The notes under the pieces are model-generated. The model was not told the origin of the DNA. It saw only the letters and a program-made list of their open reading frames with translations, and did no database searches. Positions 51,646 to 61,938 of a stretch of DNA of 64,000 bases are shown here, piece by piece. Every line of letters begins with the position of its first letter. Position 1 is the stretch's first letter. Source of the stretch: Pomacea canaliculata (lineage: Eukaryota > Mollusca > Gastropoda > Architaenioglossa > Ampullariidae); contig NC_037602.1 in assembly GCF_003073045.1 (NCBI RefSeq), positions 682,001 through 746,000 of the forward strand, read 5' to 3'. The translations under genes and the position numbers were made by a program.

Positions 51646-52214
51646 ATAATAATAAGCAAAATTTGTAAAGCGCATCCTTATCTCCAAGGAGCATGCTCTA
51701 AGCGCCTGAGAACAAAAAAAAACAAAACAAAAAACAAAAACAAAACAAAAACATGGACAGCATACAAAGGAAGGGAAAACAAATAACATACGAGCTACAA
51801 AAGAATAAAATCAATTACAAAATCGCAAAAATAAACCAAGTAACTAAAAACAAAAACTGGTGTTTAAGTGTTTTGTTTATTATTCCAAAACCCTAGCAAA
51901 ACTTAATGTATTCACGTTTCCCTATTTATTATTTCATTAACTAAGTGAAGTTTAATAATAATTTTTTTATTGTGTCCTATTTATTATATCAATTAACAAA
52001 CGATTGCGATTTATATTCATGCCGTAAATGAAAACTATAAACTAAATTGGCATCACACGTTATTTTTAAGTAAGTGTTTAATGTGCTAGTTAAGTTTCCG
52101 TCTTACATATCGAACTTTTATATAATCACGTGACCCACTACTATAAACTGTACCCGACAGAAAACACTTCTTTCAATAATGACTTACATCTTCAGTTCAG
52201 AAATACGTTCAGAT

Positions 52215-52575
52215 TAAATCTTTTTCTCGTCGAATCTCATTGATAAAAGATGTGTGTACAAGCTCCAAGCACACCTACAGTATAGTCTTAGTGTCGTGTG
52301 GGTCACATAGCCTGACCTGACCTTTGTGACCTGTGACTGTATATAGTCCCTGTAGGAGTGACGTAGCGTTCTTTGTTCTCTCATGCCTTTATTCGTTTCC
52401 CACGTCTCGCATTCGTGCAGCACGATGAGAACTAAGCCGGACTCGTACAGCTTGTAAACCTGTAAACATGTAAACTTGTAAACAAATGCTGACGGTGCTG
52501 CTCCGCCAGACCTTGTCCAGCCTGGCAGTCACCGTTGTCGCAGTGACGATCTGGGTGCGGATATCTGTGCCTGCT
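52215..52575 (-). mobile_element. Decayed LINE fragment (family C, CR1/L2/jockey-like tail)
   Basis: Minus-strand pieces DIRTQIVTATTVTARLDKVW and VLHECETWET then SYRDYIQSQV match, in order, the pattern DI.TRI..A.....RL.K.W, LLYGCETWT and SYREH..NE.V of LINE tails, with frame changes between them. It lies at the boundary between the two duplication units. It is a different family from the other LINEs in the window. Confidence 0.55.
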
Positions 52576-52889
52576 TATATATGTGTTTTGGTATCTATGG
52601 TGACTGAAATGTGTTAATAGTGTATAGTGTGTAGTGTGTAGTGTATGTGAAAGAAAGCGAGTGAGATGGAGAGAGAGCAAGCAAGAAATAGAAATAGTGT
52701 GTGGGTGTGGGTGTTGGGGTGGGTGTGGGAGTGAAGAAAGAAATAATTTGGGGTGTATAAATATTAAAGCGAATGGAGTTTGCGAGTGTGGACGTGAGTG
52801 TGGTTGGTATTTGTGTAGCAGTGGCAGCCATCAAGTCAAGTTGTGTTTCTTCTTACAAAGCTCAGTGATTGAAGGATTGTGGTCTGTCA

Positions 52890-55072
52890 TAACAGAAGGT
52901 ACCACGAAATGATGAGGACAACTACAGCTGAAGAGACTCTCAAAGGGGTTTTCGCTAGACATGGAATACCTCAAAGGATATACACGGAACAATTCATTTC
53001 AGAGACATTAGCTGACTGTATGACAAATGTAGGAGGAAGCATAGAAAAACAACTGCAAGATGGCCGGGAGCCAACGGAGAAGTGGAGAGATAAAATCAAT
53101 CGTTACTAAAAAGAAAGACAGAATAGTTCCATCTGAAGGTAAGAAATGGCAATACATGAAATTCTGACATACGTTGCAGTTTTTCTTGTCAACATACATC
53201 CGTGTACAGGACGTAGTCCAGCCGAGCTATTGTTTGGTAGGAACATTTGTACAAACATTCCACAGTTGACTTCACAAGTATTTGATCAGGAAGCTCATGA
53301 TGGAGTTGCAGAAAAGAAGTGACTATTAAAACTGTATGCAGACTAGAAAAGACAAGGCAGATATTCTGACAATTCCAGGAGATCAAGTGTTACTAAACAG
53401 AGACAGAGTAAGAATCTTGATGCTCTCGACTTTCCAGAACCGTACTCACTTATTGCAAAGACTGGAAGTAAAGTGACTGAAATCGCCACAAGGTGCAGCG
53501 TACACAAGAAACTCTTCGCTTATAAAGAAATTTCATCCCACAGACGAAAGAGGAGAAGAGAAGAATACAGAGTGCAGTGTAGAACAAGAAACGCCAGTTA
53601 CGGCACCAGGCTAGACAAAGGACTTGACAAACATATCCGGTGAGAGAACTAGGTGATCAACCACAACAAAAACAATTCCTAAAAGACTGGATGACTATGT
53701 GTTAAGTAATCAGAAAATTGTGGTGAATTATGTTGTGAAGGGTGTATACCAGCGGTTCTCAACCTGTGGGGCGCGACCCCCTGGGGGGTCGCGACGTGCC
53801 TACAAGGGGGTCGCGAAGGTGGTCCTCTTTTAAAGTTTCTTATACGGTATTAGTGAAATTAGTTTACATTGTGTAACGAGTGGTGAGGGCGATCAAACAC
53901 CAAATCTCTTCTCCTATTCAAGTACACTGTCTGCAATGCAGTGACTTCTCACTTCAAAACTCAAAACAACCCTCTCAACATTAAGCTTCAATCTCCCTCT
54001 TCTCGCCTTTTGCCCTTCTCTCCCAATCTCTCATCGCGGACTCCCTCTCCCTTCCAGCAATGAAGTTCTTCTGCCATTTTCAACTTCGTATATGTGTGAG
54101 CAAGGATTTTCGCATTGGCAGCACTGAAGTCGAAATACAGAAATCGTGTGGACGCAGAGGCTGAGCTGCGAATAGCAGTGGGTACGAACATCGCACACAG
54201 GTTCGCTTCTCTATGCAACAGCAAGCAGGCTCAACCTTCTCATTAATCAAAGTGAGTGTCTAATAAACTAATAAAATAATATTTATTAGCACCACAGAAT
54301 TTGCTTTAGTAAAATTAACAGTTAACTTCTTGCAGATACGAACTTTGTTTCTTCCGTTGTTGATTTCCTCACGCGGCGTTCGAGGTTAGCTAAGGCTCCC
54401 CCGCTCTTCCACCGACCTAGCTGGCTAAGGGGGGTCGCGGACGTACCGGTGTTCGTCAGGGGGGGCGTCACAAGTAAAAGGTTGAGAACCGCTGGTGTAT
54501 ACATATATGTGTGTGTGTGTGAGTAATTCACAAGGAGAAGGGTGACTAAATATTTTCCTTTATGTAGGTACAAGGTCTTAATTTATTACACTAATAGGTT
54601 GCACTTAGATTTATGAGTAAGAAGTGGGAAGAAGACCAGTGAAGTTTAATCTTTTAAGTGCTAGAGATATTCATATATTGTTTGCCTAATTCTTGTTTGA
54701 TAGTAGGCTAGATTGTTCTAGAATCAGCAGATGGAAACAATTTCAGGCAGATAATATAAGTACAAATTGGTGTCACTATTAAGTTTGTTAGTAACTCAAA
54801 TTTGTAAAGAAAAGGAGGGATGTCTTATCTCAGAGAAATTACTATTTATAGAGAGTGTAGACCTTGACCCTGTCTGAGTGGGGATGTATTAAGGGAGGCG
54901 GGAAAGCCCGGGATACAGGGACTAGGACCTGGAGGGGACCATTGAGAGAACAAGCACAAGTGTGGAGCTGAGAGTGAAACTTGTATGTGTAAATACATAT
55001 ATGTATTCATGTTCAGCCAGAGTAGAGTGTTGTATTGAGAGAGAAAATGTAATGAGATAATAAGCTTCAACA
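52890..55072 (+). mobile_element. Fossil Ty3/gypsy retroelement (pol 3' part and 3' LTR), unit 2
   Basis: Integrase-region and pol C-terminal remnants (for example PKRLDDYVLS near the end of the coding part) are followed by a purine-rich tract (AAAAGGAGGGA) and a candidate 3' LTR at 54821-55072 of 252 bp, beginning TGTCTTATCTC and ending AACA. A hAT transposon (53750-54494) is inserted into it. The fossil is old with several breaks and was present before the segmental duplication, since unit 1 keeps a related fragment next to the same flank. Confidence 0.72.
53750..54494 (+). mobile_element. hAT transposon, internally deleted, with 8-bp target duplication
   Basis: A 745-bp element with perfect 14-bp terminal inverted repeats CAGCGGTTCTCAAC / GTTGAGAACCGCTG and identical 8-bp flanks GTGTATAC at 53742-53749 and 54495-54502. 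Both ends are GC-rich (GGGGCGCGACCCCC and GGGGGGGCGTC). Inside, about 54080-54245 on the plus strand, lies the C-terminal dimerisation region of a ZBED-like hAT transposase: TSYMCEQGF, then after a one-base slip ALAALKSKYRNRVDAEAELR and IAVGTNIA, then stop. The rest of the transposase is gone, so this is a non-autonomous copy. It is nested inside the gypsy fossil and absent from unit 1. Confidence 0.95.
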
Positions 55073-55310
55073 ATTTGCATGAAGCTTCATGAACAGACAC
55101 AAAAATAGATGACATTCAAAAAGATCATACTCTTTATAAGACTATAAACATTTTATTTTGCCTTTACTACACCTTTAACACACACTAATCAACACAGCAT
55201 TACATTTTGTGACATTGTGTACATTTTGGGTTATGCGCCTTATTTTTATATTGCATTTCTTAAATGTTATAAACTACTTCTAGTTCAATGAAACTCCAAT
55301 ATGATTACTG

Positions 55311-55484
55311 CAGGGCTTCTGCTTACGCAAAAATTGCGTACAGTACGCATTAAAAGTTCGGAGGACCCCTTCAATTTTCGTCGATGGGGTCCCATTCAAA
55401 GCTGGACGAAGAACAGGGACCCCTTAAAAATCTGAAGAAGGGGTCCCTGGGACCCCAAAGAATTTAGCCTTAGCAGAAGCCCTG
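55311..55484. mobile_element. MITE with CAGGGCTTCTGC terminal inverted repeats
   Basis: A 174-bp element starting CAGGGCTTCTGCTTACG and ending TAGCAGAAGCCCTG, flanked by ATTACTG at 55304-55310 and 55485-55491 (7 bp, or 8 bp GATTACTG if the shared G is counted). The interior is full of inverted GGGGTCCC/GGGACCCC stretches, so the single strand should fold extensively. It is absent from unit 1. Probably hAT-type, non-coding. Confidence 0.85.
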
Positions 55485-56259
55485 ATTACTGTAGTTTTTA
55501 CACAATAGAATAACTTGCAACAATAGTTAATATTTCTTAAGTAAATAAGTTTTGGCAAATATGTCGAGCAAAGACAACGCCTTTTATTGTACAAAACCTA
55601 TTTGCTTTTGCACTCATTCTATGTTTTAACTGTTATATAGTCCATCAAAATAAAAAAAATAAGGTGTGTTTCTAAATATTACCTGAGAGAGAGATAAACA
55701 TGCAATCAGTCAATCAGTCAACCAGTACCACTCGGTGGCCTATGAGTGCCATGACAGATGCGGTAATGCAAAAATAATTCTCCTGTCTTGTTCACAAATT
55801 AGTCAATATAGTCCACAAAGACACTTTTACTTTCTTTTTCTTTCTGAATCCCTTACTAACAGAAAAGCAGTTTTTAAAAAAAAGTTAATCTTGTATTTAT
55901 TTAATAGTTAATTAGAAAATTGTACTGGTATTTTTTACCCTTTTATTTTAACATAAACATATATTTATAAGACACGTAAGCGTGTAAACATTATTTCGGG
56001 AAAGTACTTTTATTTCTCCGAAAGACTGAACGGCCGATATAATGGCGCATTAATCTTCGTGTGATTCAAAATACAATTTTCAGAATAGCTTGACACTCTA
56101 TGGAAGACAGTAGACCTAACGACATCAACAGAGTTATCACTAATATCCAAATGGATGTCTTTAAGCTTACAAACTGACTGGCATGTCATGCCGATTAATT
56201 AGTTGTTCGCCTGTTAACGCGCCTTTTCTGCACATCCGCTCTTTACATTTAATTCATAA

Positions 56260-56481
56260 TTAACGGGTTTCCATTAATATTGTGACGCGAGCACTTGCAG
56301 TAAATGAAAGTTCTTGATTGTCCGCGTGCATATCCTCGAAAATGTTTCTAAACTTTTTCACCGGACGTAGAATTGAAAATGTATACAACAGTAACGACAT
56401 AGCGTAGCCAATGTTTAGTAAAACCTGAGAAAAAATGTAACAGCCTCGATAAAAACACAAGGTCGACCTAGTACAATACAC
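56260..56481 (-). pseudogene. Relic of a GPCR TM7, helix 8 and tail
   Basis: The minus-strand frame contains LLNIGYAMSLLLYTFSI followed by RPVKKFRNIFED and a tail ending ARVTILMETR. A hydrophobic segment with N-x-x-x-SLLLY next to a basic K-K-F-R helix is the usual end of a rhodopsin-like receptor, though it is not closely similar to the five receptors here. Unit 1 lacks this segment. No upstream receptor exons were seen on the minus strand before the adjoining LINE. Confidence 0.4.
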
Positions 56482-56514
56482 GCTTCAGTCCGACTCTCAC
56501 TAGCAAGTAACTTG

Positions 56515-57785
56515 CGCATCTGCCTTCTTCTTCGTTCCTATTCGCCCCCAGTGGAGCATAGGGCCGCAACCCCACCCCGCCATCGGACCCGGTCCTGGGC
56601 ATCCCTTTCTAGTTGGGACCATGTCATGCCAGCTGTCGCTTCCTCTCTGTAGACTGACCTCCTCCACGTCTGTCTGGGTCTCCCAACCTTGCGCTTCCCC
56701 TGTGGGTTCCAGACCAGAGCTTGTCTTGTTAAATTATCGGCTGGCTTTCGTAGAGTGTGGCCAATCCAGACCCACTTCTGCTTCTTGATGTCTTGGTTTG
56801 CAGGTTTTTGGTTGGCTCTCTCCCACGGGTCTGGATTGGACATCTTCTCGGGCCATCTGATGTTGAGGATGCGGCGCAGACCTCTGTTGACGAATGTCTG
56901 AATCTTGTTGGTGATGGTGTTTGTCAAACGCCATGTCTCAGATGCATATAGGAGGACTGACTTTACATTGGTATTAAAGATGCGGATCTTGGTGTGTAAA
57001 GATAAAGCCTTGGAGTTCCATATAGGTCTTAGGGTGTGGAATGCAAGCCTGGCTTTGTTTATTCGGCTTCTGACATCTTCAAATGTACCTCCGTCTTTGC
57101 TGCTGACTAAGCTGCCAAGGTAGGTGAAGCGGTCAGACTCTGTAATACATTCTCCATGTAGTTGGAGTGGGGCTTCTTGCTTGTTGTTGACCCGCATTAC
57201 CTCCGTCTTCTTGATGTTGATGGTCAGGCCAGTCATTGCTGCTTCTTCTGCGAGCCGAGTGAGCTTTGTCTGTGCATCTTGCTGCTTGTGGGACAACAGG
57301 CTGATGTCATCCGCAAAGTTGACATCCTCAAGTTGCCTGGCGAAGGTCCATGGAACGCCTGTACTGCTCTTAGAGGTTGTTCTTCTCATGATCCAGTCTA
57401 TGACAATCAGGAAGATTGTCGGTGAGAGCATACAACCTTACCTCACTCCAGTCCTCACTGCGAAGGGGTCAGTCAGCTTTCCGTTGTGTATCACCTGACA
57501 TGTCAAGTCCTCATACAGCTGCTGGATGATGGCAATGAACTTCGGTGGAAATCCGTAGTGCTGTATCAGTTTCAAGATGGTTTCCCTGTCAAAAGCCTTC
57601 TCAAAATCCACAAAAGTTATGTATAGTGGCGACTGCCATTCGATGGACTGTTCGATAATATTTCGTAGAGTACCGATTTGGTCTGTGCATGATTTGCCCT
57701 GCCGAACGGCTGCCTGTTCTTGCCTCAGTCTCTTGTTTAGGCATGTACTTTAGCTGGTGACATTTCTTATCAACGGTGTTGCACA
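56515..57785 (-). mobile_element. LINE (family A), 5'-truncated, reverse transcriptase domain partly present
   Basis: On the minus strand: RLRQEQAAVRQGKSCTDQI, ITFVDFEKAFD, LTCQVIHNGKL and GVR-stop-GCMLSPTIFL (a TAA stands where GVRQGC is expected). A 297-codon open frame then carries the catalytic FADD (NFADDISLL), the RFTYLGSLV thumb region, LLYASETW, RRILNIRWP, WVWIGHTLRK and GRPRQTWRR. Similar family-B elements share the layout but not the sequence. It is inserted in unit 2 only. The precise 5' end near 57785 is uncertain. Confidence 0.88.
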
Positions 57786-57972
57786 TCAAGACGACACTAG
57801 ATTGTTCTCAAGTGGGTAGAGGATAGCAAAACGATGGACACTATCGAGATTGTTACACCAGGAAGCACAAACGGAATTCACGCTTAAACAAGTCGCGTAA
57901 TACGACGAGGGGAATAATAAACCTGTGAGGTAAATAAACTTTGTTTCCTGTAAACATAAAGGACTACCTTAG

Positions 57973-58922
57973 TGTCACGTGATAACTAGTATAGGGCTAT
58001 AGTGTTGGTGTCGCACACTTGCTTTCCCGCAAGTCGAGCAGACACGCAGGTGGATGGACATGCGGAGGGTAGGTCAGAGAGCTGGCGGCCCATCTTTAGG
58101 TCCATCGGAAGACAAGGACGGCTGGTGTCGGACTGCTCATGGAAGGACAGCGGCGATGGGCTGTAGGCCGAGTCAGCCCGGGTCATAAAACATTGCCGAA
58201 TAGGACAGGTCAGTCGGGTCACCCGCCTCAGGTACCCAGGTAGAGATGGTGGAAATAGGAGAGTGATTGATGCCAGATAATCGAGGAGCAGTAACCGGCT
58301 CAATGCGCATGTATCAGTAGAAGTTAAATGGGTGACAAGTTAACGACGTGACCAATCTTCAGAAATGGTGGGCACCACAAGTAAGTGAATCTAGGGTAAA
58401 GAAGGTCTTTTAGAACTTGGGTGGTCATAGTTGTCTTTCTAGCATTTATGCGCGATTGGTTGTAGTTTACAGACTGGGTGTGTAGGAAGTCAGTGACCAC
58501 CTGTCTGTCACGTACTGGCTAGGGTGTGATGGGCCGTAGCTAGTCACGGAATGACAGAGAGTGTGTGTATGTTGTGTCAGTCAATCGCGAGAGTTGAAGA
58601 TCGCCAGAGACGCGAATTTAACATGGCGTCCGTGGAGTAATCGTTGTCTTCGCACTGGGTTCTCGAGGAGCAAAGTTGTAACAGAGTCTGTTCAAGGCTG
58701 TTCAGACTCTCCGCTGGGAGCTGTCTTGGAATCGTGACTGCTCCAGCACAACTTACTCAGGAAGTGTGTAAGACCCACTCTACCACAGAGTGCTCAACAG
58801 TGTACGCGTACAGTAAATGTCGGCGTGAGTTGGAAGAGGTGTCGAGACCGTGATCAGGTCGAGGCAGTGGCAATCGCAACCTCTGACCATCTTCGCGTGC
58901 TCATTCCCCGGAGTTCACGACA
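57973..58922. mobile_element. Unit 2-specific insertion with LTR-like ends (candidate solo LTR fossil)
   Basis: About 950 bp interrupting sequence that is continuous in unit 1 at about 47398. It begins TGTCACGTGA and ends TTCACGACA, short imperfect inverted ends of the TG..CA type, with no coding sequence. No clean target duplication was seen, so a solo LTR is the favoured but unproven reading. Confidence 0.45.
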
Positions 58923-59261
58923 CATGAAAGTAAACATTTGCTTGTCTTCTTCGAAGATGAAAGAGACGTCTTTGGAAGAGAACATTTAACGGCATCCACA
59001 TCTCTATAGGGTCTTCAAGGTACACTTGGTGACAACGCTGAAGAAAACTCAGCAAAATAGCAAAGTTCTGTGTGTGTGTGCTTGCCGCGCGCGTGTGTTC
59101 GAGAGTGATTGAGAACATGTGACCAAAACACACACATAAATGAGGAAAACAAATGAAGAATAAAGTTAATATGGAAACAGATGGTGTTTCATGTTCTCCT
59201 TACAACTGATAGACCACAGCTAACCCTTTGTCTACAGTTCACCGCCATCTGTACACGTGTC

Positions 59262-60344
59262 CTAACACAACACAAGACTTCGCAGCGTTTGCTTGAACTT
59301 TGATCCCAGGCTAATGTACACGAAGAAATTGATGACAGAGTTGATGGCCACAAGAACGTTCATTAAGGTTTCCATGACAACCACTAAATTACACAGACGT
59401 GTCCAGGGGCGATAATCCGGTACTAGGAGTCGGGTCAAGGACGTCAAGACACGTGGACTGACGCACGCGATGTAGATACCGGAAATGACGACAAGCATTC
59501 TAGTCAGACCGATCTCTTCTCCACTCAGCTTAGAAGAGCTCGAACATCTATTTCTCCATTTCATGGAGTAATTTAACTTAACTACTGTGACCGTGGTGGT
59601 TACGGCCGTTACAGCAAGGGAAAGAAAAGGAACAACAGAAAACATTACCACGGAATCCAGGATGTCAAGAAAGGCCTTGTTCTCCAGGTAGAAGGTGGAG
59701 GGGATGACGAGCCACGTGGGCTCTACCTGAGAGTCGGAATAATAGGCACAGGCTGTGTCGTAGCTGAAGACAATGATCTGACCGCTGCAGGCCAGAGCGA
59801 GACTCGCGACCCCAAATATGACCCAAAAGCCTCGCCTGGACACCAGACTCTGCACCTGTAGAGGGAGGGCGATGTGCACACATCTGTCTACTGAGATGAG
59901 CGTGGAGACAAGGTTGGAGATGACATTTAAGATATCCGGAATGCACACAAGGCGGAGGCGAATAAGCACAATGTTTACGCGCACTCTAGCTTCTTTCCCA
60001 AACAGTTGTCCCAGTGTGTAATTAAAGTATCGGGCATAAAGCGCTATTATAAACAGAAGATCGAGCAGAGACAACATAAACAGCAGCGTGTTGACTCGAC
60101 CCTGTAAACCTTGTCTATAAAAGACAGCGCAGTTGAGGACATTGGTGATAATACCAATAACAAACAACAGTGGAAGAACTACCACGTATATTATACTTGC
60201 AACTGTCTCTCTCGTTGACTGAGTAATTAAGTCCTCGGGACTAGCGCACGGAAAGGACTCAGGCAGGGGCAGCCTTAGACAGTTGTCGGACCTGGAGAAT
60301 ACAAACGAAGTATTGCTGGGCAGGTAATGTGTGGTCGCTGTCAT
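59262..60344 (-). CDS. Rhodopsin-like GPCR 5, intronless coding region, intact
   Basis: 360 residues from ATG at 60344. Predicted order: glycosylated N-terminus (NTS at 11-13) with Cys 22 and 33; EDLIT just before TM1 (about 51-76, IITNVLNC); the YRQGLQGRVN loop; TM2 (about 86-108, SLLDLL); TM3 (about 133-155) ending VDRC in place of DRY; TM4 (about 172-194); loop 2 with Cys 199; TM5 (about 230-256); a basic loop 3 (KWRNRCSSSSKLS); TM6 (about 282-303, IACVSPR in place of CWxP); TM7 (about 318-345, INFFVY in place of NPxxY); helix 8 GSKFKQTL and a very short tail. An acceptor (CATTGCAG) sits 9 bases before the ATG, suggesting a 5' UTR intron. It aligns with genes 1-3 throughout but has no coding introns. 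Confidence 0.92.
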   Translation of the reverse strand: MTATTHYLPSNTSFVFSRSDNCLRLPLPESFPCASPEDLITQSTRETVASIIYVVVLPLLFVIGIITNVLNCAVFYRQGLQGRVNTLLFMLSLLDLLFIIALYARYFNYTLGQLFGKEARVRVNIVLIRLRLVCIPDILNVISNLVSTLISVDRCVHIALPLQVQSLVSRRGFWVIFGVASLALACSGQIIVFSYDTACAYYSDSQVEPTWLVIPSTFYLENKAFLDILDSVVMFSVVPFLSLAVTAVTTTVTVVKLNYSMKWRNRCSSSSKLSGEEIGLTRMLVVISGIYIACVSPRVLTSLTRLLVPDYRPWTRLCNLVVVMETLMNVLVAINSVINFFVYISLGSKFKQTLRSLVLC

Positions 60345-60505
60345 GGTAACTGTCTGCAATGAAATAGAAGGTTACAGTTACTGCTACTCTTGAAATGGAG
60401 TATACTTAGAGTAAGTATTATGTACAATCTACATGTGAAACCACGCGTAGATTATTTTTGACAAAGTACATTTAAAAAAGATAGCAAAAAGCTTTGAAGA
60501 AGTCA

Positions 60506-61938
60506 ATTATCTATCTATTCCTCTTCGTGCATCAGGTTGCACACAACGCCTCAACCACAGTCCGCCACCGATGTCGATCTGCTGAAACCCGCTCTAGGTG
60601 ACCCCATGTCTCTAGGTGACCCCATGTCCAGCCCTTTCCTTTCATCTCCCTTTCCACTGTCCTTCTCCAAGTTTCCTTTGGGCGGCCTCGTTTTCTTCGG
60701 CCGTCTGGAGTCCATCGTAGGGCGACTGTGGAGAGGTCTGCTGTCTGCTGGCGGAGCACATGTCCAATACATCGCCAGCGCCTTCGTTGAACCTGCGTGG
60801 TGATGGACTCGGTGTCAGTTCTTCGTTGGAGTTCTTCGTTGGTGATGGTGTTTGGCCAAAAGATGTTAAGTATGCGCCTGAGGAAGACGTCAAGCTTGTT
60901 TCTGATGGTTTTGGTCATCTTCCATCATTCTGATCCGTAAAGGATGGTGCTGATCACATTTGACTGGAAGATTCTCAGCTTGATCTTCTGGCTGATGTTT
61001 GTTGCCTTCCATGTGCTCCTGAGTGAGGCGAAGGCCTGGTTGGCTTTCGCCAGTCGGGCTCGAATCTCCACCTCCGCATCCCCGGTGTTTGACATTTTGG
61101 ACCCAAGATAGGTGAACCTGTCAACTGCCTCAATCTCTTCTCCATTTAGTTTGATGCTGTCTTGGACTCTGGCGTTCACTCTCATTCTTGGGTAACTTGA
61201 AGATGAGCCCTGTCTTCCACGCATCAGGGAGCTATGCTGATTCCTATTCTTGCCTGAAGAACATGGGAGCTGTCACATTCATATCTGCTTTCAGCATCTC
61301 TGCTGTTATTCCATCTGCCCCTGGTGCTTTGCCGCTCTTCATTGTCTTGACTGCTGCTGTCACTTCTTCCAGGCTTGGCGGGTCTGTGCAGATGTCAAGG
61401 TCTGTAGCTGCTGGCTGGATGTCTGCAAGCTGAGGGGGATCTGGTCTGTTCAGAACTGACTCAAAATGCTCCCTCCAGCGCTGTAGTTTTCCTGCCTCTC
61501 CCTCGATGACATTACCATTCACGTCTTTCACTGGCACATCACTGTTCTTAAACCCGTTGTTTAGCTGTTTGTTTATCTTGTACAGTGTCTTCAGGTTATT
61601 TTTTCTTGCTGCTATTTCAGCTTCATCTGCCAGTTTCTCTATGTAGTCTATTTTGTCGGGTTTTGTCATCCTCTTTACCTCTTTGTTCAGTTTTGCATAT
61701 CTTTGTCTGAGTTGTTCCTTCAGGCGTTCAGATCTGGTGCTGTTGATTTTTTGTTTGCCTGACTTTCTCTCTTCTATCTTCTTCCATGTCTCTTCTCTGA
61801 ACCATTGTTCTTTCTTCTTCCGTTGGAAGCCCAGTATTTTCTCTCCTGTTTCCTGTAAGACTCGATTGAAGTCGTCTAAGGTCATCTCTTGTTGGTCTCC
61901 TGGTGCCTGGAACCTGTTCTTTACTTCCATAGCAAAGG
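60506..61938 (-). mobile_element. LINE (family B) with the reverse transcriptase core deleted
   Basis: The minus strand runs from the linker between endonuclease and RT (MEVKNRFQAPGDQQEMTLDD, ETWKKIEERKSGKQ, ADEAEIAARKNNLKTLYKI, SGKAPGADGITAEMLKAD) to GLIFKLPK. It then jumps straight to the post-RT region ([47 protein letters not shown], ending VEALCAT). The roughly 250-residue catalytic core including the YxDD box is missing. The 3' end has the same ATAG tail as 4897-5493. It lies in unit 2 at the place where unit 1 has 1.27 kb of other sequence. Confidence 0.9.

Larger units (their letters stand above)
45960..52085. repeat. Segmental duplication unit 1
   Basis: About 6.1 kb that matches unit 2 (52890-63918) in the same order and orientation: gypsy fossil, a flank with TGAACAGACA, the CAATCAGTCAATCAGT block, receptor, receptor relic, and the TAAACTAAATT.GAATCACACGTTATT-type end. 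Left identity starts near GAAGGTACCACGAAA and right identity fades near 52085. About 1.27 kb (48850-50115) has no counterpart in unit 2. Confidence 0.88.

Noticed and set aside
52595-52834. Open frame with a PTPTPTPT run
   Set aside because: It is the minus-strand translation of a GGGTGTGG-type microsatellite.
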